From the NCBI GenBank assembly GCA_000433315.1, contig FR893375.1:159668-223667 (forward strand): a stretch of 64,000 nt of DNA, read 5' to 3'. Shown piece by piece: positions 9,701 to 17,394 of this stretch (position 1 is its first letter; every line of letters starts with the position of its first letter). The position numbers and the translations under genes are program-made. The notes under the pieces are model-generated. The model worked only from the letters and a program-made list of their open reading frames with translations. It was not told the origin of the DNA and did no database searches. This DNA is from Firmicutes bacterium CAG:345. Its GTDB lineage: Bacteria; Bacillota_I; Bacilli_A; RFN20; CAG-288.

Positions 9701-9874
9701 ATTAGCAGGACCACCAGTGCAATATATTTCTTTAGCTTTTCCTAAAGAAGCTGAATTAAAAAAATTAGAAGAACTACTATCTCCTGATGTAGAATTTTGA
9801 TTGCAGCCAATCAAAGAAGTAGTTCCTATTGCTAAACTTGCAAAAACTAATAAATTAAGTATTTTTCTTTTCAT
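6770..9874 (-). CDS. BspA-like leucine-rich-repeat surface lipoprotein
   Basis: The 1034-residue product has a lipoprotein signal ending LIGC (Cys near residue 24) and a Ser-rich linker. A small Ig-like domain (about 40-125, with FGQHTLVIICAGLRYEFTYEV) is followed by an InlB/Flg_new-like unit around FAGWFIDKELT (125-200). About ten BspA-type LRR_5 repeats follow (about 240-640) with the marks IGKNAF, FPEGLEEI, IPSTVTELG and LPSSVKRIEESAF. A helical C-terminal third (670-1034) has no recognised family. BspA-like proteins are exposed on the surface and bind host or partner-cell proteins. The start is 3 nt after the previous gene, so they share one mRNA. The frame continues beyond the stop (see 6251-6772). 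Confidence 0.85.
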   Translation of the reverse strand: MKRKILNLLVFASLAIGTTSLIGCNQNSTSGDSSSSNFFNSASLGKAKEIYCTGGPANQYNLNDIIDLSDLNIHVKYENGQEIIYYYYSSEVEISEADTSTFGQHTLVIICAGLRYEFTYEVIESKGHFNFNGGTLDGNDSTDINIINGQIDVSNVVPTYEKDGQLMQFAGWFIDKELTQRAQYVTDGYLDASSNQNFYAGYDVDYRKLYNYTIDREHGTATINSFNWDDEDHYYSTITNLVFPRTIELYPVTAIADNFIYYSMPEFDMSISMASIVSIEEISFAPGSMVKYIGKNAFDSISTLKKVIFPEGLEEIDDSAFTSTKLKGTLSFPSSLKKIGQFAFAYLNYGVTELEFAENSNLKNIESYAFTGAYSISSLNLPEGLELIGNYAFQSCDDLQYVYIPSTVTELGLHVFSDDSKITNFEVSSDSKYFCSIDGNLYNKDATTLIRYSSGKKDEKFTLPSSVKRIEESAFSSYNDISFLKNINFNEGLEYIGSNAFSGLTADLNFPASLKTLDINAFKNYKGSSVSVKQENNTFGSKDGVLYSNDFKELYYVPTKLEVNDFKLLDSVEVIKSYAFTKNSNINIIHISENSNLKKIDESGINIFGMPYLYGIYIDKVEPFEIDNSAFYNYEAIGYSNPYFVFNGNNYDSYLEAWKNYEVTTAGGEVLTLLGRMTTKDILLELLEDTLTHNGYVSYNIYNIFGDTQTYSIAKDYQTFKEDYEISLSYLSLLYNCEEYDHSLDFYFSNYENIVYDSFIKYISGLTSLKANDNKSIINLKMHIDLLPEDLKVKLSSKIDAVNADYQYYLNSYKETEDLYMEILNQKLSSEVFDTKGFTKLFTKYNELGVTSFATISCVEKQWSKLLISSYINELLSFDSFNDENFERAHKLIYGEFIDSLEAIRGVEVLLDLGLRTNHHIQDIYKYQEYLEKKAEFDSFMISKADAVGKMIDDFDLLAEYDANNYVEIIDTVASIEDYAQVLPDKLNKIYTIFAVYNMYYLTETNKTIDSKNLSEINRLDTIINQQLFSAFYL

Positions 9875-9877
9875 TAT

Positions 9878-11731
9878 TTACCTTATAACAATAACGTTTC
9901 CATATCTGCCATCTTTTGTAGTGTATTTTATAATATTGTTATCATCTTTAATTTTTTGAGAAAACAAATCAATTATATTTGTTGTCTTTCCTGTCGATGT
10001 TGTATATTGCTCATATTCAACATACCACGAATATGGAATATATACCAAAACTGAATTATCATCATTAATAATTTGACCATTAGACAATTTAATTTCTAAA
10101 TTTTCCTCTACTTTGCTCAACCTAATTCCAGAAATTAACGGAAATTCAGAACTTCTCGAATATATTGACATTTTGGCATTAATTATCTTTTTAAGGCCTT
10201 CTCCGCTAATACGAACAAGAATTCCTTGTTCATCAATTATGATGGTCGATAATTCTTCCGAAGTCAAACTTCCTTTGACAAAATTTCCCTTGATTATCGC
10301 TGTTGGCATCAACGCAATAGCGGCTCCTGATTTCATTCTAATACTATCAACAACATAGTCACTAATAAGCAGTTCATTATAATTAATCAAAGAACTATCA
10401 TAATCAAACGTCTCTTCAACTTGATATGTATCATAAACTTTATTTGCTCTATTAAATATCGCTTCATCCAAACTTTGTATACATTGATCAAGTGATGTCT
10501 TTTGTTGTGCATATTGTTTTAAAATTGATATCTCAGGCAAGAATAACTGTTCAACCAAATCTGTAATCATCACTCTTCCACTTTTAATTGAATCTTGTAA
10601 TTGTTCAAAATTAGAAGAAAGAACATATTCAGAATCTTTTATATAAGAGATAATATCATTTTTAATAAAACCATCAGAGTCCATCATTGAAGCTTTTTGG
10701 CCTTCATTAGATGCATAGAAATCAAAGAAAGCATTTATCGCCTCTTTCTTTGAAGGAGAAGCCTTTTCAAAAGCCTTTTCCGAAACACCTAAATAATATC
10801 GAGGCTTAGAAGCCACCCATTTTTGATTCGAATCTTCACCGACTAAAGGATAAATTGAATAACTGAAGGTTGCTTTTCTAGTTTTATATTCTTTTTCAAA
10901 GTCAATTGAAGGACTAATTCCTAAAATCATCGCTTCAGAATTAAAAAACAAATTCATTTTGTCATTATTGCTCAACGATTCATCAGTATTATAGAAATTA
11001 TATCTAAACATTGATTGGTACATCTTTAAAATTGTTTCAAACTCAGCATAATAAAGACTATTATTTATAGTGTTATATCCTTTATAATACTCTTTCAAAA
11101 ATATAGAACCCTTTGTTGTGCCGATAAAAATTGGAATAGCCACGCGAAGAAAAGAATCAAAGAACAATTGGTCACCATCAAGAACTATACAAGCATTAGA
11201 ATAAATTTGCATTCTTTTTGCTATTTCAATAAGTTCGTTAGCCGTTTCAGGAATAGTGAAATTTCTTTTTTTCATCAAATTCATATTATAGCAAAGACTA
11301 TATAAATCACCCGGACCAGGGAAAACATTAATTTCATCATTTTCATCTTTTAATAAATAGATAATAGAACTTTGATATTGGCCAATAGATTCAAATCTAT
11401 TTAAAGGATGCAAATAATCAGAATAAGTATTAGCGATATTTAAATTATCGAAAGCAATAATATCTGTGTCTATATAATCATGAGAAAAATAATAATTTAG
11501 TAATTTACTATCATCATATGTATTCACTATTAGTTGATATTTAGATTGATACTTATCATTAAAAGCATGAACTAAAGTAGTTATCTTTTCCGCTTCAGAT
11601 GATAATAAAGTTAAAGTAATATCTTCAACTCTTGGATATTTATTACTATTATTGTTAGCACACGAAGAAATTAAAAATAGGCTAGCAAAAGCTGATAATA
11701 TAATCTTTTTTATAGCCGATTTAATTTCCAT
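9878..11731 (-). CDS. Solute-binding lipoprotein fused to a 5'-nucleotidase C-terminal-type domain
   Basis: The 617-residue protein has a lipobox LISSC (Cys near residue 24), then a family-1-like extracellular solute-binding domain (about 35-390) with the usual NEGQKASMM-type C-terminal lobe helix. From about 455 to the end it resembles the 5'-nucleotidase C-terminal domain (5_nucleotid_C): GAAIALMPTAIIKGNF, then LTSEEL, VRISGEGLKKII, PLISGIRLS and a final DGR. The N-terminal metallophosphatase half of 5'-nucleotidases is absent, so no nucleotidase activity is expected. No permease or ATPase gene neighbours it. It is the first gene of an operon leading to a BspA lipoprotein and a Cache-containing cyclic-di-GMP protein. 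The start has AAGGGAG about 8 nt upstream. Confidence 0.72.
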   Translation of the reverse strand: MEIKSAIKKIILSAFASLFLISSCANNNSNKYPRVEDITLTLLSSEAEKITTLVHAFNDKYQSKYQLIVNTYDDSKLLNYYFSHDYIDTDIIAFDNLNIANTYSDYLHPLNRFESIGQYQSSIIYLLKDENDEINVFPGPGDLYSLCYNMNLMKKRNFTIPETANELIEIAKRMQIYSNACIVLDGDQLFFDSFLRVAIPIFIGTTKGSIFLKEYYKGYNTINNSLYYAEFETILKMYQSMFRYNFYNTDESLSNNDKMNLFFNSEAMILGISPSIDFEKEYKTRKATFSYSIYPLVGEDSNQKWVASKPRYYLGVSEKAFEKASPSKKEAINAFFDFYASNEGQKASMMDSDGFIKNDIISYIKDSEYVLSSNFEQLQDSIKSGRVMITDLVEQLFLPEISILKQYAQQKTSLDQCIQSLDEAIFNRANKVYDTYQVEETFDYDSSLINYNELLISDYVVDSIRMKSGAAIALMPTAIIKGNFVKGSLTSEELSTIIIDEQGILVRISGEGLKKIINAKMSIYSRSSEFPLISGIRLSKVEENLEIKLSNGQIINDDNSVLVYIPYSWYVEYEQYTTSTGKTTNIIDLFSQKIKDDNNIIKYTTKDGRYGNVIVIR

Positions 11732-11792
11732 CAGAGCACTCCCTTGAATAATTCATTTTTCTATTTTTTTATTCAGCCTCAATAAGCATTAT

Positions 11793-11821
11793 ATTATAAC
11801 TATTTTCGACAATTATTGCAA
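11793..11821 (-). promoter_or_regulatory. Promoter of the lipoprotein/cyclic-di-GMP operon
   Basis: On the minus strand: -35 TTGCAA (11816-11821), 17-nt spacer, -10 TATAAT (11793-11798), about 60 nt before the start of the first gene. No other promoter or terminator is evident before 3019. Confidence 0.68.
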
Positions 11822-11845
11822 TTATTTCAAAAAAATTTTGGCAAT

Positions 11846-11873
11846 TAAAAAGTGAGAAAATAAATTTCTCACC
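11846..11873 (-). terminator. Terminator after the ferredoxin gene
   Basis: On the minus strand GTGAGAAA pairs with TTTCTCAC around a 5-nt loop and is followed by TTTTT. It separates the ferredoxin unit from the operon downstream. Confidence 0.8.
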
Positions 11874-11882
11874 TTATAAATC

Positions 11883-12074
11883 TTATTCTTCGATTGCTTG
11901 AACAGGGCAGCTATTTTTAGCTTCATCCACAGAAGCTTCGAGATCTTCAGGAATCTCATCTAAAATAACACTAGCCTTGCCATCATCGTTAAATGCGAAT
12001 ACTGCATCGCAAATTGCTGTACACATACCGCAAGAAATGCAGACATCTTGATTAACATGAACCTTTTTTCCCAT
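11883..12074 (-). CDS. fer: Small [4Fe-4S] ferredoxin
   Basis: The 63-residue protein carries one cluster motif CISCGMC near the N terminus, an extra Cys (TAIC), and the closing CPVQAI near the C terminus, as in Bacillus-type monocluster ferredoxins. It is a soluble low-potential electron carrier; partners may include anaerobic enzymes such as the nearby RNR activase, which is inference. I chose the ATG at 12074 because AAGGAGG sits 9 nt upstream and the -10 box lies between it and the longer upstream frame, which would add 18 unlikely hydrophobic residues. It is transcribed alone from its own promoter and ends at its own terminator. Confidence 0.9.
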   Translation of the reverse strand: MGKKVHVNQDVCISCGMCTAICDAVFAFNDDGKASVILDEIPEDLEASVDEAKNSCPVQAIEE

Positions 12075-12099
12075 TTTTAAAGGCCTCCTTAACAAATAA

Positions 12100-12128
12100 A
12101 TTATAACAAAGGAAAAATAAACTATCAA
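12100..12128 (-). promoter_or_regulatory. Promoter of the ferredoxin gene
   Basis: On the minus strand: -35 TTGATA (12123-12128), 17-nt spacer, -10 TATAAT (12100-12105), about 25 nt before the start. Confidence 0.78.
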
Positions 12129-12204
12129 GTGTTAAGAAAAAATCAAAATTAAATAAATTTAAAAGCAACTTTATAATATTAGAATAAAATTGTTTTTAAA
12201 AGAT

Positions 12205-13011
12205 TTATCTAATTACCATTGCTCCTTTTTCATCAAAAATAACATCAAATCCTAACTTTTTAAAGAATTCTTGGTTAGAGTTACATCCAAAATCTTTCGG
12301 CGTATAATCAGGATAATATCTATACAAATCATTTATAAAAACTGATAATTTTATATAATCACCATTTCCTCTATTTTCTAAAATCAAATAGGAGCGAGCT
12401 TTAATTTCATCAATTTTCTTCATATCTTCTTCAGACAAATCTGGGAATAAATTTTTTCTTGAATCTGCTTCATTCTTTTTAGATGAACTTTTAGATTTTG
12501 AATTTGTTTTGGTCTTCTTTGGTTTAGAGATTTGTTTTTCTTCTCCTAATCTTATAAATCTAGCGCAAGTTTCAATAAAGGCTTTAGAAATTTTATCTTC
12601 ACCAGCGCCAATAACAAAATATCCATCTTCTCTAATACGTATCGCTAAAGAAGTAAAATTAGAATCAGAAGTAGCTAAGCAAAAAGCATCAACTCTATGA
12701 TCATGAAGAATATCCATAGCATCTATTATCAACACTGAATCCGAATTATTTTTTCCAGTAGAAATAACGTTTCCTTGAATAGGTTTAATTGAAAATTCAT
12801 TACAAATTTCTTTCCAAGGTTTTAAAATTTGTGATGTAAAATCACCATAAACACGACGAATTGTAATATTTCCAAAAGATTTCAATTGTTCTAGCAAAGT
12901 AGGAATATATTTATAAGAGATGTTTTCAACATCTATCAATAAAGCAATAGTATAATCATCATTATTAACAACTTGAGTATTTTCTTCACTTACCTTTATT
13001 TTTTTCATCAT
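12205..13011 (-). CDS. NYN-domain protein with C-terminal OST-HTH/LOTUS domain
   Basis: The N-terminal 150 residues are a LabA/DUF88-type NYN domain of the PIN-like RNase fold. The acidic metal-site pattern is visible: ALLIDVENIS, NNSDSVLIIDAMDIL and LATSDSNFTSLAIRIREDG. A Lys/Ser-rich linker follows, and the last 65 residues (SYLILENRGNGDYIKLSVFINDLY to the end) fit an OST-HTH/LOTUS RNA-binding domain. A role in RNA cleavage or turnover is inferred; targets are unknown. Two ATGs lie in tandem. The second (13008) has the better 5-nt distance from AAGGAG. A TATAAT about 20 nt upstream suggests its own promoter downstream of nrdG. Confidence 0.82.
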   Translation of the reverse strand: MMKKIKVSEENTQVVNNDDYTIALLIDVENISYKYIPTLLEQLKSFGNITIRRVYGDFTSQILKPWKEICNEFSIKPIQGNVISTGKNNSDSVLIIDAMDILHDHRVDAFCLATSDSNFTSLAIRIREDGYFVIGAGEDKISKAFIETCARFIRLGEEKQISKPKKTKTNSKSKSSSKKNEADSRKNLFPDLSEEDMKKIDEIKARSYLILENRGNGDYIKLSVFINDLYRYYPDYTPKDFGCNSNQEFFKKLGFDVIFDEKGAMVIR

Positions 13012-13081
13012 ATCTCCTTAATAAGCATAAAAATTATAACATATAAAAATGTAGAAAAAGCTAAAAATAAAAATATTACAT

Positions 13082-13579
13082 TTATAAAGTTTTTTCTACA
13101 ATTTTATTTTGCATCAATGATTTTTTTACATCGATTATTCTTTGATTGCTGCTGCCGCGAAATTTCAAAGACAAATGTCTTTGTTCCAAAATAAATGGTC
13201 CATCGATAAGTGTATCAACATTGTTTAAGAGATCTTTTAATCTTTGGTTGGCTTTTGTCATTTCTAGAACTTCTTCAAAAAGAAATCCAGTATACAAAAT
13301 GACATCTAATCCTTTACTTTTTGCATATTCAGCAATTTCTGTCGAAGCATCGATTTGATAAAGCGGATCTCCACCACTAAGTGTTATTCCGTCAGCATAT
13401 GGATTATCATCAATAATTTTTTTAATCAAATCAAACGAAACTTCTTTTCCACCTTCAAAGTCCCAAGTTTCTGGATTATGACATCCATAACAATGATGAG
13501 CGCATCCTTGAAAAAAGATGACGATCCTGAAACCAGGACCGTCAACAATTGATTCTTCTACAAAACCAGCTATTCTCAT
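13082..13579 (-). CDS. nrdG: Anaerobic ribonucleotide reductase activating protein NrdG
   Basis: The 165-residue radical-SAM activase starts with MRIAGFVEESIVDGPGFR. It carries the cluster motif CAHHCYGC (C-x3-C-x2-C) followed by HNPETWD, and the SAM-binding GGDPL. It uses S-adenosylmethionine and a [4Fe-4S] cluster to install the glycyl radical on NrdD. Its ATG overlaps the NrdD TGA by 4 nt, so the subunits are translationally coupled. Length is normal for the family. Confidence 0.95.
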   Translation of the reverse strand: MRIAGFVEESIVDGPGFRIVIFFQGCAHHCYGCHNPETWDFEGGKEVSFDLIKKIIDDNPYADGITLSGGDPLYQIDASTEIAEYAKSKGLDVILYTGFLFEEVLEMTKANQRLKDLLNNVDTLIDGPFILEQRHLSLKFRGSSNQRIIDVKKSLMQNKIVEKTL

Positions 13580-15900
13580 TTTAATTCATCTGAAGAATAT
13601 TTAGAATGTTTCACTCTATCATGTTCTTCAGCTCTTTTGCCATTATTGAATCGATCAAGAGTACCAACTAAATAACCAGTAATTCTTCTTATTCTTTCAA
13701 AATTACGATTACCATCGCCTTCATGTCGACCACATTTAGGACAAGCATCATCAATAATGCCATTATATCCACAAATAGGATCACGATCGACTGGATGATT
13801 GACTGCACCATAACCTATTCCAGCTTTTTTCATATGTCTAATGACTTTTTCAAAAGCTTCAGGATTTTTAGCAACATCACCATCAACCTCAATATAAGTG
13901 ATATGTCCACCATTTGTATATTCATGATATGGGGCTTCTATATCAATTTTCTTAAAAATAGAAATAGGATAGTAAACAGGAACATGGAATGAATTTGTAT
14001 AGTAATTACGATCTGTTACACCTTTGATAATTCCATATTTCTTTTTATCAATTTTAACAAAACGACCAGATAAGCCTTCAGCTGGTGTAGCGATTAAAGA
14101 GAAATTGAGTTTATATTCTTTAGAAGCTTCATCGCATCTTTCTCTCATATGAGAAATAATTTTAAGACCTAAGGCTTGGCTCTCTTCAGATTCGCCATGA
14201 TGTTTTCCTACCAAAGCAACTAAGCACTCTGCTAAACCGATAAAACCAATTGTCAAAGTACCATTGCGAATAATTTCATCAATTTCATCTTCCCAACCTA
14301 ATTTATCCGAATCAATCCAAACATGTTGTCCCATCAAGAAAGGCATATTTTTTACTTTCTTATGGCGTTGTACTTCAAATCTTAAAAGTAATTGCTTGAT
14401 AACAAGATCAATCATTGAATCAAGTTTTTCAAAGAAAATATCTACATTATGATTAGATTCAATACCTAATCTTGGAAGATTGATTGATGTGAATGATAAA
14501 TTACCACGACCACAAGTTACTTCTTTACTCTTATCATAGATATTTCCCATTACACGTGTACGGCAACCCATATACGCAACTTCTGAGTTATAATCATTTG
14601 GTTTGTAATAAATAGCATTAAAAGGTGCATCCAAGAAAGAGAAATTAGGGAATAATCTTTTAGAAGAACATTCAATAGCTAATTTAAAAAGATCATAGTT
14701 AGGATCGCCAGGATTATAATTAACACCTTCTTTAACTTTAAATATTTGAATTGGGAAAATAGGAGTTTCTCCATCGCCTAAGCCTTCTTCGGTAGCAATC
14801 AATAAGCTTCTCATAGCTAAGCGACCTTCTTCCGAAGTATCTGTACCATAATTCAAAGAAGAGAAAGGAACTTGAGCACCAGCTCTAGAATGCATTGTAT
14901 TTAAGTTATGAACTAAAGCTTCCATAGCTTGATGTGTTTGTTCTTCAACTTCCTTTTCACTATCCTTAATAACAAAAGGTTTTATTTTTTCCCAAGATAA
15001 TTCAGGATATTTTTCTTCAAGTAGTCCAAAAACTTTGTTTTGACTATCGTAATCATGATATCTTGGTTCAATTTCAGATTTATAAAGTTCCTTAAAATAA
15101 GGTTTTAACTCGGATTCAAGATTCTTTCCATCAATAAAATCTATAAACTTAATAATATTATTTCTGAAAATTTTATTGTATGTTTTTTTAACACCTTCAG
15201 CCATGGCAAAATCAAAATTTGGAATAGCTTGTCCACCATGCATATCGTTTTGATCAGCTTGAATAGCAATACAAGCTAAAGCAGCATAAGAGCGAATATC
15301 ATTAGGTTCTCTTAAAAAGCCATGACCAGTTGAAAATCCACCATGGAATAACTTTAAAACATCAATTTGACAACAGGTTAATGTCAAAGTATAAAAATCC
15401 AAATCATGGATATGAATATCGCCATTGATATGAGCATCAGCAATATCTTTTGGTAAAAGATGAGTTAAATAATAATCTTTGGCTGATTCAGAACCATACT
15501 TAAGCATAGTTCCCATCGCTGTATCGCCATCGATATTAGCATTCTCTCTTTTGACATCAGATTCCTTAGAATCTTGGAATGTAATATGTTCCAAAGTAGA
15601 CATTAAACGGGATTTTGCCTCACGAACTGAAGTGCGTTCATGACGATAAGTAATATATTCTTTTGCAGTTTTAGCATAATTGTGCTTAATCAAAAGATCT
15701 TCAATAATATCTTGAGTTTGTTCAACTGTTGGAGTTTCATTTTTATACTTTTTATTCAAAAGAGAAACTACTTCATCTGTAAGTTCACCAATTTTAACTT
15801 CTTCTTCTGATCTTTCGACGGCTTTTGAAATAGCATTCAAAATCTTTGTCTGATCAAAAGGAACAATTCGACCATCTCTTTTAATAATTTTCTTAACCAT
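13576..15900 (-). CDS. nrdD: Anaerobic ribonucleoside-triphosphate reductase NrdD
   Basis: The 774-residue class III RNR reduces ribonucleoside triphosphates to deoxy forms under anoxia. Visible parts are an N-terminal ATP-cone (KKIIKRDGRIVPFDQTKI to ITYRHERT), the barrel with the Cys region LTCCQIDVL, a zinc site with CGYNG and CPKCG near the C terminus, and the glycyl radical loop RRITGYLVG. Start 15900 is chosen for GGAGG 7 nt upstream; a longer frame would add 19 residues across the promoter. It ends in TGA overlapping nrdG. No aerobic RNR is seen in the window, in line with an anaerobic life. Confidence 0.96.
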   Translation of the reverse strand: MVKKIIKRDGRIVPFDQTKILNAISKAVERSEEEVKIGELTDEVVSLLNKKYKNETPTVEQTQDIIEDLLIKHNYAKTAKEYITYRHERTSVREAKSRLMSTLEHITFQDSKESDVKRENANIDGDTAMGTMLKYGSESAKDYYLTHLLPKDIADAHINGDIHIHDLDFYTLTLTCCQIDVLKLFHGGFSTGHGFLREPNDIRSYAALACIAIQADQNDMHGGQAIPNFDFAMAEGVKKTYNKIFRNNIIKFIDFIDGKNLESELKPYFKELYKSEIEPRYHDYDSQNKVFGLLEEKYPELSWEKIKPFVIKDSEKEVEEQTHQAMEALVHNLNTMHSRAGAQVPFSSLNYGTDTSEEGRLAMRSLLIATEEGLGDGETPIFPIQIFKVKEGVNYNPGDPNYDLFKLAIECSSKRLFPNFSFLDAPFNAIYYKPNDYNSEVAYMGCRTRVMGNIYDKSKEVTCGRGNLSFTSINLPRLGIESNHNVDIFFEKLDSMIDLVIKQLLLRFEVQRHKKVKNMPFLMGQHVWIDSDKLGWEDEIDEIIRNGTLTIGFIGLAECLVALVGKHHGESEESQALGLKIISHMRERCDEASKEYKLNFSLIATPAEGLSGRFVKIDKKKYGIIKGVTDRNYYTNSFHVPVYYPISIFKKIDIEAPYHEYTNGGHITYIEVDGDVAKNPEAFEKVIRHMKKAGIGYGAVNHPVDRDPICGYNGIIDDACPKCGRHEGDGNRNFERIRRITGYLVGTLDRFNNGKRAEEHDRVKHSKYSSDELK

Positions 15901-15928
15901 ACTAACGCCTCCATAGTGTGCGTATGTA

Positions 15929-15957
15929 ATTATACTTCCCAAAAAAATCTCTTTCAA
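15929..15957 (-). promoter_or_regulatory. Promoter of nrdDG
   Basis: On the minus strand: -35 TTGAAA (15952-15957), 17-nt spacer, -10 TATAAT (15929-15934), with about 25 nt of leader. I looked for a paired NrdR box around it and did not find one. Confidence 0.78.
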
Positions 15958-16139
15958 CTGATAAGCATTTTAATTTAAAAGGTTGTTTCTATAAAAAAAG
16001 TAAGGTTATTTCGTTTAAACTTTTAAAAAATGTATCAGAAAAAAATTTTTTAAAATTTTTCAGTCTAAATTTGCAATAATAAAATATTTTATTTTTTCTA
16101 AAAATATGCTACTCTTGCAATATAAATAAGGAGAAAATT

Positions 16140-17333
16140 ATGACACTTGTCGAAAGATTTTTAAAATATGTTTCTTTTCCTACAACATCCGGAGAAGACA
16201 GAGAAGGAAAATGTTCTACAGACGGACAATATGTATTAGCTGAAGAATTAAAAAAAGAATTATCAGAACTTGGATTAACCGATATCTCCAGCAACGAATA
16301 TGGAATAGTTTATTCTACTTTAAAAGGAGAAGGAAATTTAACCATTGCATTGCTGGCACATATGGATACCTCTCCTTCAGCAAGTGGAGAAAATATCAAG
16401 CCACGTATAATTGAAAACTATGATGGAACAGATATAGAATTAAGTCAAAATATCTATCTTAAACCTCAAGAATTCGAAACATTAAAAGATAAAAAAGGAC
16501 ATAAATTAATAGTTACCGATGGAAAAACATTATTAGGCGGAGATGATAAAGCTGGTATTGCAATTATTATGACCGTTTTAGATGAATTGATAAAAGAAAA
16601 TAAAAAACATGTAAATATAGAAGTTATCTTTACAACAGATGAAGAAATCGGTACTGGAGTTCACCATGTTGAAATGGATAAAATTCATGCCGCTTATGGC
16701 TATACAGTAGATGGTGGAAGTTCAAAATATATCAACAAATCAAATTTTAATGCCATAAATATGGAAGTAACAATAAAAGGTCGTTCAGTTCACCCAGGAT
16801 CGGCTAAAAACAAAATGATTAACGCCAATACATATGCTATGATTTACGACCATAGTTTGCCACAATTTGAACGCCCAGAATACACCGAAAAAAGAGAAGG
16901 CTTCTTTCACCTTTGCGAAATGAAAGGATCAGAAGAAGAAGTTCATCTTTCCTATATTTTAAGAGATTTTTCTAAATCAGATTTAGATCACAGATGTTAT
17001 ATAGCGAAAAAAACCGCTGAAGAAATAAATCATAGTCTTGGATATGAGGCAGTCGAAGTAACCTTAATTCCTTGCTATAACAATATGGAAGATATTTTAG
17101 AGAAAAATCCACAAGTTATCAAAAGAATCACCGATGCCTATAAATCATTAAATCTAGATTATGAATTTGAAGACATACGCGGTGGAACCGATGGCGCACA
17201 ACTATCATTTAGAGGACTTCCATGTCCTAATTTAGGAACAGGAGATTACAATTGCCATGGCCGTTTCGAATATGTTGATGTTAATGAAATGGAAACTATG
17301 GTCAAAGTACTTAAACAAATGTTAATAAAATAA
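16140..17333 (+). CDS. pepT: Peptidase T (tripeptide aminopeptidase, M20B)
   Basis: The 397-residue cytoplasmic zinc aminopeptidase releases N-terminal residues from tripeptides. Metal and catalytic motifs are visible: LLAHMDTSP (His and catalytic Asp), GGDDKAG (bridging Asp), TTDEEIG (general base and ligand Glu), YTVDGG (Asp) and the C-terminal NCHGRFEYV (His). The lid domain with RSVHPGSAK is intact. Length matches the family. The ribosome site AAGGAG lies 6 nt before the ATG. It is transcribed alone, divergent from nrdDG, and ends at a bidirectional terminator. Confidence 0.96.
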   Translation: MTLVERFLKYVSFPTTSGEDREGKCSTDGQYVLAEELKKELSELGLTDISSNEYGIVYSTLKGEGNLTIALLAHMDTSPSASGENIKPRIIENYDGTDIELSQNIYLKPQEFETLKDKKGHKLIVTDGKTLLGGDDKAGIAIIMTVLDELIKENKKHVNIEVIFTTDEEIGTGVHHVEMDKIHAAYGYTVDGGSSKYINKSNFNAINMEVTIKGRSVHPGSAKNKMINANTYAMIYDHSLPQFERPEYTEKREGFFHLCEMKGSEEEVHLSYILRDFSKSDLDHRCYIAKKTAEEINHSLGYEAVEVTLIPCYNNMEDILEKNPQVIKRITDAYKSLNLDYEFEDIRGGTDGAQLSFRGLPCPNLGTGDYNCHGRFEYVDVNEMETMVKVLKQMLIK

Positions 17334-17344
17334 ATTTTAAGAAT

Positions 17345-17394
17345 TAAAAAAGGGATGAAAACCTAAGTTAGGTTTCTAAACATCCCCTTTTTAT
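17345..17394. terminator. Bidirectional terminator between pepT and the CmpB-like gene
   Basis: Two nested stems are visible, AAAAGGGATG with CATCCCCTTTT and AACCTAA with TTAGGTT, with A-run and T-run flanks serving both convergent genes. Confidence 0.85.

Noticed and set aside
15900..16140. NrdR boxes between nrdD and pepT
   Set aside because: ACACTATG near 15911-15918 recalls half a box but no paired, correctly spaced second box was found.
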